9,329 nucleotides of DNA from NCBI GenBank assembly GCA_001304425.1, contig LJTS01000110.1:1-9329 (forward strand). The letters are read 5' to 3'. The position numbers and the translations under genes are program-made. Origin of the DNA: Betaproteobacteria bacterium SG8_40. Lineage in GTDB: Bacteria; Pseudomonadota; Gammaproteobacteria; Burkholderiales; Eutrophovitaceae. Below the pieces are notes generated by a model. The model made no database searches. It saw only the letters and a program-made list of their open reading frames with translations, and was not told the DNA's origin. Positions 1 through 5,248 of the stretch are shown piece by piece (within the stretch, counting starts at the first letter, position 1; each line of letters starts with the position of its first letter).

Positions 1-7
1 CCATTAT

Positions 8-808
8 CTAGGCGACGAAAGCCGGTGGTGCAGGTGCGTCGGAAGACAGAGTCAGAACTTCGTAGCCGCTGTCCGTGACCAGGATCGTATGCTCCCATTG
101 GGCAGAAAGCGCGTGGTCCTTGGTGACAACCGTCCAACCGTCGCCGAGCTGGCGAATACCCGGCTTGCCGGCGTTGATCATCGGCTCGATGGTGAATGTC
201 ATACCGGGTTTCAGCTCCATGCCCGTGCCCTTGCGGCCGTAATGCAATATCTGGGGCTCCTCGTGAAACTTGTGCCCGATGCCATGGCCGCAGAATTCAC
301 GTACTACGCTGTAGCCGTTCTCCTCGGCGTAGCTCTGGATACTGTGGCCGATATCGCCAAGATGTGCCCCGGGCCTTACCTCGATGATGCCGCGCCACAT
401 GCACTCGTAGGTAATCTCGCAAAGCCTTCTGGCCTGGATCGACGGTTCACCGACAAAGAACATCCGGCTGGTATCGCCATGGAAGCCATCCTTGATGACG
501 GTGATGTCGATATTGATCACATCACCCTGCTTCAGTTTCTTGGGGCCGGGAACCCCGTGACAGACAACATGGTTTACGGAGGTGCAGATCGACTTCGGAT
601 AGGGCTGATACCCGGGCGGGGCGTAATTCAGCGGCGCCGGTATGGTCCCCTGCTGATTGACCATGAAGTCATGACAGAGTCTGTCGAGCTCCTCTGTCGT
701 CACGTTGGCCTTGACGTGGGGGGCAATGAAATCGAGTACTTCGCTGGCAAGCCTGCCGGCTGTACGCATGCGGTCGATTTCTTCCGGGGTTTTGATGCTG
801 ACGGACAT
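8..808 (-). CDS. map: Type I methionine aminopeptidase
   Basis: This metalloenzyme removes the initiator methionine from nascent proteins when the second residue is small; it acts in the cytoplasm at the ribosome exit. The chosen start gives 266 residues and the family N-terminus MSVSIKTPEEIDRMR. The frame is open up to 1057, but the extra 83 residues are Arg/Pro-rich and unlike the family. No clear Shine-Dalgarno precedes this ATG or the two in-frame ATGs at 829 and 841. The five metal ligands are all visible: D101 (NIDITV), D112 (HGDTSR), H175 (CGHGIGH), E208 (FTIEPM) and E239 (QWEHT). The substrate-site histidines H84 and H182 are also present. There is no N-terminal zinc-finger extension, so it is the compact bacterial form. 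A loop insertion near residues 62-68 (APPGYQP), relative to E. coli Map, resembles betaproteobacterial enzymes. Two bases after the TAG stop, an ATG at 4-2 may open a following gene; glnD commonly follows map, but only four bases are visible. Confidence 0.96.
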   Translation of the reverse strand: MSVSIKTPEEIDRMRTAGRLASEVLDFIAPHVKANVTTEELDRLCHDFMVNQQGTIPAPLNYAPPGYQPYPKSICTSVNHVVCHGVPGPKKLKQGDVINIDITVIKDGFHGDTSRMFFVGEPSIQARRLCEITYECMWRGIIEVRPGAHLGDIGHSIQSYAEENGYSVVREFCGHGIGHKFHEEPQILHYGRKGTGMELKPGMTFTIEPMINAGKPGIRQLGDGWTVVTKDHALSAQWEHTILVTDSGYEVLTLSSDAPAPPAFVA

Positions 809-870
809 GTCGTTTACGGGTGAACGCATGCCGTGAATCATAGCATTGCAAGGGGGGTAATCGAGCGCTG

Positions 871-929
871 GCCTGGTGCGGAAACGAGCCGGCGCACGTG
901 GCCGGGGCCGCGGGTAAGCGCCACCAGGC
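871..929. repeat. Inverted repeat (10-bp arms, one bulge) upstream of map
   Basis: The arm gcctggtgcg (871-880) is complementary to 919-929, with one extra C at 921. The 38-base loop is itself GC-rich and can fold further. It lies 63 bases upstream of the map start and would form part of a map leader if transcription begins farther up. Its role is unknown. Confidence 0.5.
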
Positions 930-1006
930 ACCTTGCCGGGCGAAAATGGTTCATGGCGGAATAGAAGCTCAACCCGATACCGCCGCGAGCGAATCACACT
1001 CGCGAC

Positions 1007-1038
1007 GGCGCCTGGCGGCCTGCCGGGCCGCCAGCGCC
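1007..1038. repeat. Strong GC-rich hairpin downstream of the aminotransferase gene
   Basis: ctggcggcc (1012-1020) pairs perfectly with ggccgccag (1026-1034) around the five-base loop tgccg. The stem extends by ggcg/cgcc (1007-1010 with 1035-1038) past one bulged C at 1011. It starts 72 bases beyond the aminotransferase stop on the minus strand. It could stabilise the 3' end of that mRNA or act in factor-assisted termination. There is no T-run, so it is not a standard intrinsic terminator. A smaller 6-bp repeat (984-989 with 999-1004) lies just beside it. Confidence 0.55.
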
Positions 1039-1109
1039 TGCCCGCACGAGCCGGCAAGGACGAAACCGCAAGAGACCGGCCGCGCGCAACGCTGGCCCGC
1101 CGCGTTTGC

Positions 1110-2315
1110 CTAGCCGATGACCTGCGAGATGGCGTCGGCGACGTAGTCGATGTTCTTCGAGTTCAATGCCGCAACGCAGATGCGACCGCTATCGATCGCA
1201 TAGACGGAATATTCCTCGCGCAGGCGTCTTACCTGTTCCTTGCTCAGCCCGGAATAGGAAAACATGCCGCGCTGTTGTTTCACGAAGCCGAAATCGGCAC
1301 CGGGTACGCGCTGCTTGATACCGCCGGCCAGAGCATCACGCATCTGGCGGATGCGCTCGCGCATCGCGGCCAATTCGGTTTCCCACAGAGCACGCAGTTT
1401 GTCGTCATTGAGTATCGTTGCGACGATTTGTCCACCATGGGTAGGGGGATTCGAGTAATTGGTGCGGACGATACGTTTGAGCTGGCTGAGTATCCGGCCG
1501 GACTCATCGGCGTCCTGGGTCACGACCGACAATCCGCCGACACGCTCGCCATACAGCGAAAACGACTTGGAAAACGAATTCGCCACGAATACCGGAGACA
1601 CCTCTCCGGAAAACAGCCGCACTGCGTAGGCGTCGGCCTCGGTCGAGTCGCCGAATCCCTGATAGGCGATATCCATGAACGGGATCAGATTGCGTTGCTT
1701 GACGATTGCCGCAATCTGCGCCCACTGTTCGCGCGACAGATCAACCCCGGTGGGGTTGTGGCAGCAGGCATGCAACACAACGATAGAACCGGCCGGCAGC
1801 CCGTTGAGGCAATCCGCCATGCCCTTGAAGTCGATGCCGTGAGTGGAAGCGTCGTAATAAGGGTAGTTGTTGACGGTGAATCCGGCGTTTTCGAACAGGC
1901 CCCGATGGTTCTCCCAACTGGGGTTCGATATCCAGACTTGCGCATCGGGGCAGATGCGTCGCAGGAAATCGGCACCAACCTTGAGCCCGCCGGTGCCACC
2001 GAGCGTTTGCAGCGTCACTATCCTGCCGTCCTTGATCAGTGGCGACTGCGCGCCAAATACCAGTTGCGCGACCGCCTTGTCGTAGGCGGGCAGGCCGTCG
2101 ATGGGCAGGTAAGCACGCGGACTCGCCGCGGCAACCAGTTGCTGTTCGGCGCGGCTGACGCACTCGAGCAGCGGGACCTTGCCATTGTCGTCGTAGTAAA
2201 CCCCGACACCCAGGTTGACCTTGGAAGGGCGGGTGTCGGCAACATAAAGCTCGGTCAGGCCCAGTATCGGGTCGCGGGGCGCCAGTTCGACACCGGCAAG
2301 AGGAGAATTAGGCAT
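1110..2315 (-). CDS. tyrB: Aspartate/aromatic amino acid aminotransferase (class I, PLP-dependent)
   Basis: This enzyme transfers an amino group between aspartate or aromatic amino acids and 2-oxoglutarate, using pyridoxal phosphate in the cytoplasm. The chosen 401-residue product begins MPNSPLAGVELAPRDPILGL, which matches the usual N-terminus; the open frame continues 26 codons upstream without similarity. No Shine-Dalgarno precedes this ATG. Key fold-type I residues are visible: W134 (NPSW), N187 (HNPTG), D215 and Y218 (MDIAYQGF), the Schiff-base lysine K250 (SFSKSFSLYGER), phosphate-binding R258, and the substrate-carboxylate arginines R284 (RTNYSNPP) and R378 (DSGR). The Ia subgroup holds both AspC-type and TyrB-type enzymes. 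Sequence alone does not fix substrate preference, so the symbol follows common betaproteobacterial usage. The gene is divergent from uvrB, and map lies downstream on the same strand after 301 bases, so co-transcription is uncertain. Confidence 0.95.
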   Translation of the reverse strand: MPNSPLAGVELAPRDPILGLTELYVADTRPSKVNLGVGVYYDDNGKVPLLECVSRAEQQLVAAASPRAYLPIDGLPAYDKAVAQLVFGAQSPLIKDGRIVTLQTLGGTGGLKVGADFLRRICPDAQVWISNPSWENHRGLFENAGFTVNNYPYYDASTHGIDFKGMADCLNGLPAGSIVVLHACCHNPTGVDLSREQWAQIAAIVKQRNLIPFMDIAYQGFGDSTEADAYAVRLFSGEVSPVFVANSFSKSFSLYGERVGGLSVVTQDADESGRILSQLKRIVRTNYSNPPTHGGQIVATILNDDKLRALWETELAAMRERIRQMRDALAGGIKQRVPGADFGFVKQQRGMFSYSGLSKEQVRRLREEYSVYAIDSGRICVAALNSKNIDYVADAISQVIG

Positions 2316-2558
2316 GGTTGTGAGTAGGTAACGGCTTTCTGGAGAATTCGGTATGCCTTGGACGGCGGCTGGTTTCGCCGCCCGCAGCCACAAAACAGGT
2401 TGGGAATTCTACCGTACCCGCGCTCTTGCCAGTACAACCGAAGCGCCGATGCAACGGCAACTTCCAGGGTGTGGCATGGGCAGTGAGGAACGGCCGCTGC
2501 TGGCCAGCCCGATCGATGTCGTGGGAAACTATGCGTTCTTTACTTGTCGAACAACGCG
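2316..2558. promoter_or_regulatory. Divergent intergenic region, aminotransferase / uvrB
   Basis: This region must hold the promoters of both divergent genes. No confident -35/-10 pair was found for either. A TAGAAT-like -10 on the minus strand (2406-2411) has no good -35 at normal spacing. No LexA-type CTGT-N8-ACAG palindrome was seen upstream of uvrB, unlike the SOS-controlled E. coli gene. A 6-bp hairpin, ggcggc/gccgcc (2364-2369 with 2377-2382), lies about 50 bases upstream of the aminotransferase start. Neither gene has a recognisable Shine-Dalgarno. Confidence 0.45.
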
Positions 2559-4712
2559 ATGAACCAGCCGCAGTCCATGCAAGTTCTTACGTTTCCAAAC
2601 AGCCCCTATCGCCTGCATCAGCCGTTTGATCCGGCCGGTGACCAACCGACGGCAATTGCCCGCCTGATAGAGGGCCTTGACGACGGGTTGCAGTATCAGA
2701 CGCTGCTGGGGGTTACCGGGTCCGGGAAGACGTTCACAATGGCAAATGTCATTGCGAGGACGGGTCGGCCAGCGATCGTCATTGCGCCGAACAAGACGCT
2801 TGCCGCCCAGTTGTACGCCGAGTTTCGCGAGTTCTTCCCGGAGAATGCCGTCGAATATTTTGTTTCTTATTACGATTACTACCAGCCAGAGGCGTACGTT
2901 CCGTCGCGCGACCTGTTCATCGAAAAGGACTCGAGCATCAACGAGCATATCGAACAGATGCGCCTCTCCGCGACCAAATCCCTGCTCGAACGCGAAGACG
3001 CGGTGATCGTCGCGACGGTTTCCTGTATTTACGGTATTGGCGATCCCGTCGACTATCACGGCATGATTCTTCATTTGCGCACGCACGAGCGAATCGGGCA
3101 ACGCGGCATCATCTCGCGGTTGACGGAGATGCAATACCAGCGCAATGAGTTCGATTTTCGCCGGGGCACCTTCCGGGTGAGGGGAGACGTGATCGACGTA
3201 TTTCCGGCGGAGAATTCCGAGCTGGCCGTGCGCGTATCGTTGTTCGATGACGAGGTGGAAAGCCTGTCGGTTTTCGACCCGCTGACGGGGCAGGTGCTTC
3301 AGAAGTTACCGCGCTTTACCGTGTATCCATCGAGCCATTACGTGACGCCGCGCTCTACCGTGCTGCGCGCGATCGAGGCGATCAAACTGGAACTGACCGG
3401 GCGCATTGCGCTGTTTCAGCGCGAAGGCAGGCTGGTGGAGGCGCAGCGCATTGAACAGCGGACGCGTTTTGACCTGGAAATGCTGAACGAACTGGGCTTT
3501 TGCAAGGGAATCGAGAATTACTCGCGCCACCTGTCCGGACGCAACGAGGGGGACCCACCTCCAACGTTGATCGATTACCTGCCGCCGACCGCGCTGATGT
3601 TCATTGACGAGTCGCATGTGACGATGCCGCAGGTTGGCGGCATGTATCGTGGTGACCGGGCGCGCAAGGAAAACCTCGTGGAGTACGGTTTCCGTTTGCC
3701 CTCGGCGCTGGACAACCGGCCGCTACGGTTTGACGAGTTCGAGGCGATGATGCCGCAAACGGTTTTTGTGTCGGCCACGCCTGCCCAGTACGAGCAGGAT
3801 CACCAAGGGCAGGTGGTGGAGCAGGTGGTCCGGCCGACCGGACTGGTCGATCCGGAAATTCTGGTCCGGCCTGCATCAACCCAGGTCGATGACTTGCTCT
3901 CCGAGATCAACGCGCGCGTTGACTGCAGCGAAAGAGTGCTGGTGACAACCCTGACCAAACGCATGGCCGAGGATCTCACCGACTATCTTGCGGAGCATGG
4001 CGTGCGCGTGCGCTACCTTCACTCGGATATTGATACGGTTGAACGCGTCGAAATCATTCGCGACCTGCGCATCGGTGAGTTTGACGTGCTGGTGGGCATC
4101 AATCTGCTGCGCGAGGGTCTGGATTTGCCGGAGGTTTCACTCGTCGCCATTCTTGATGCAGACAAGGAGGGCTTTCTCCGTTCGGAACGCTCCCTGATCC
4201 AGACGGTTGGCCGGGCCGCAAGGCATCTGCACGGAACTGCGATCATGTACGGGGACAAAGTAACGCAGTCGATGCAGAAGGCAATCGACGAGACCGAACG
4301 GCGCCGGAAGAAGCAGGTCAAGCACAACGCGTTGCACGGAATTACGCCCAAAGGCGTTATCAAGAAAGTCAATGATCTGATCGACGGGGTATATCAATCC
4401 GATGCCGGGCAGGAAGCGCTCAAGGCTGCGCAGTCGCTGAATTCTTATCGCGGCATGAACGAAAAGGAATTGTCCCGCGAGTTCAAGCGCATTGAACGCG
4501 ATATGCATGAGGCAGCACGCAATCTCGAGTTCGAGCAGGCGGCCGAGTTGAGAGACAAACTCAAGCAGCTGCGAACACAGCTTTTCGGTGTCAACGAGGA
4601 AGACCGGATCGATGGCGAAGCAACTTACCCGACCGATGCCGTGGCCCCGGCACATGGGCACCCGCCCGTGACGGAGTCAGCGCGGCGGAGGCCGGCGAAA
4701 CGTGCCCAATGA
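2559..4712 (+). CDS. uvrB: UvrABC excinuclease subunit B
   Basis: UvrB is the damage-verifying helicase of nucleotide excision repair. UvrA loads it onto DNA, it opens the helix at the lesion, and it recruits UvrC for incision. The 717-residue product, counted from the ATG at 2559, has Walker A GVTGSGKT (51-58), motif Ia APNKTLAAQ (76-84), the tyrosine-rich damage-probing beta-hairpin YYDYYQPEAYVP (104-115), Walker B FIDESH (348-353), motif III VSATP (404-408), motif V GINLLREGLDLPE (513-525) and motif VI QTVGRAAR (548-555). The C-terminal UVR domain (about 638-672), the UvrC contact, is intact. A tail of roughly 40 residues follows; it is Pro/Ala/Arg-rich and probably disordered, making the protein longer than the usual 670 or so. 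The start is uncertain: TTG at 2544 and ATG at 2577 are alternatives, and no site has a clear Shine-Dalgarno. The next gene overlaps its stop by four bases. Confidence 0.97.
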   Translation: MNQPQSMQVLTFPNSPYRLHQPFDPAGDQPTAIARLIEGLDDGLQYQTLLGVTGSGKTFTMANVIARTGRPAIVIAPNKTLAAQLYAEFREFFPENAVEYFVSYYDYYQPEAYVPSRDLFIEKDSSINEHIEQMRLSATKSLLEREDAVIVATVSCIYGIGDPVDYHGMILHLRTHERIGQRGIISRLTEMQYQRNEFDFRRGTFRVRGDVIDVFPAENSELAVRVSLFDDEVESLSVFDPLTGQVLQKLPRFTVYPSSHYVTPRSTVLRAIEAIKLELTGRIALFQREGRLVEAQRIEQRTRFDLEMLNELGFCKGIENYSRHLSGRNEGDPPPTLIDYLPPTALMFIDESHVTMPQVGGMYRGDRARKENLVEYGFRLPSALDNRPLRFDEFEAMMPQTVFVSATPAQYEQDHQGQVVEQVVRPTGLVDPEILVRPASTQVDDLLSEINARVDCSERVLVTTLTKRMAEDLTDYLAEHGVRVRYLHSDIDTVERVEIIRDLRIGEFDVLVGINLLREGLDLPEVSLVAILDADKEGFLRSERSLIQTVGRAARHLHGTAIMYGDKVTQSMQKAIDETERRRKKQVKHNALHGITPKGVIKKVNDLIDGVYQSDAGQEALKAAQSLNSYRGMNEKELSREFKRIERDMHEAARNLEFEQAAELRDKLKQLRTQLFGVNEEDRIDGEATYPTDAVAPAHGHPPVTESARRRPAKRAQ

Positions 4713-5212
4713 CTGATCCGGCCTCGCCGCATACGCCGCTACGGGTGCTGTTTGTCTGTACGGGTAACATCTGTCGCTCGCCAACGGCGGAGGGCGTATT
4801 TCGCCATCTGGTCACAAGTGAAGGGCTTGACGACCGCGTGCTCGCCGATTCCGCGGGAACGCACGGCTATCACGTCGGAAACAAGCCCGATCGGCGCAGC
4901 ATGCTCGCGGCAGCGCGCCGTGGTTACGACCTTTCCGCGTTGCGGGCGCGCGAAATCGCGAGCACGGACTTTGCCGAGTTCGATTACCTGCTGGCGATGG
5001 ACCGGGACCACTTGAGGATACTGCACAGCAGCGCGCCTCATGAGCACAGAGAGAAAATCGCGATGCTGCTGGATTTCAGCCGCCGCTATGGCGGGAACGA
5101 AGTCCCGGATCCGTATTACGGTGGCCCGCAAGGCTTCGAGCACGTACTCGATTTGATCGAGGATGGTGTCGAAGGGCTGCTCGCGGACGTCAAGAGGAAG
5201 CTCGGTTTCTGA
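4709..5212 (+). CDS. Low-molecular-weight protein tyrosine phosphatase
   Basis: This small cytoplasmic phosphatase hydrolyses phosphotyrosine (possibly phosphoarginine in some relatives) through a cysteinyl-phosphate intermediate. The 167-residue product carries the P-loop VCTGNICRSPTAEG near its N-terminus, with nucleophile C17, second cysteine C22 and phosphate-binding R23. The general acid is D134 in the DPYYGG loop (134-139). Length and motif spacing are normal for the family. The start codon overlaps the uvrB stop in an ATGA arrangement. The nearest GGAGG (4687-4691) lies 17 bases upstream, too far for a good ribosome site, so translation is probably coupled to uvrB termination. No tyrosine kinase or exopolysaccharide gene is visible, so it does not look like a Wzb-type capsule phosphatase. 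Its substrate cannot be told from sequence. Confidence 0.95.
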   Translation: MTDPASPHTPLRVLFVCTGNICRSPTAEGVFRHLVTSEGLDDRVLADSAGTHGYHVGNKPDRRSMLAAARRGYDLSALRAREIASTDFAEFDYLLAMDRDHLRILHSSAPHEHREKIAMLLDFSRRYGGNEVPDPYYGGPQGFEHVLDLIEDGVEGLLADVKRKLGF

Positions 5213-5248
5213 ACCGCGCCTCCCCCTGATTGGATTCAGACCGGCACG

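Larger units (their letters stand above)
809..1109. other. Structured GC-rich intergenic region between the aminotransferase gene and map
   Basis: This gap lies downstream of the aminotransferase stop and upstream of the map start, both on the minus strand. I see no supported gene in it. The map frame stays open through most of it, but the translation is Arg/Pro-rich and looks like a composition effect. It holds several inverted repeats, listed separately where strong. None is followed by a T-run on the minus strand, so no canonical intrinsic terminator can be called for the aminotransferase gene. A map promoter is expected here, but no convincing -35/-10 pair was found. Confidence 0.6.

Noticed and set aside
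1..4. ATG at 4-2 on the minus strand as the start of a gene after map (glnD would be usual)
   Set aside because: Only four bases are visible, so identity and even coding status cannot be supported.
89..823. A 244-codon plus-strand frame opposite map
   Set aside because: Shadow of map, whose five metal ligands are intact; no independent ribosome site or recognisable domain.
809..1057. In-frame 83-residue N-terminal extension of methionine aminopeptidase
   Set aside because: The extension is Arg/Pro-rich and has no similarity to Map, and the family N-terminus begins precisely at MSVSIKTPEE.
933..2327. A 464-codon open frame on the plus strand, antisense to the aminotransferase gene
   Set aside because: The opposite strand encodes a complete class I aminotransferase with all catalytic residues. 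The antisense product is unlike any family I know and is explained by GC-rich codon bias.
2406..2437. TAGAAT / TTGTAC as a minus-strand promoter for the aminotransferase gene
   Set aside because: The spacing is 20 bases, too long for a normal sigma-70 promoter.
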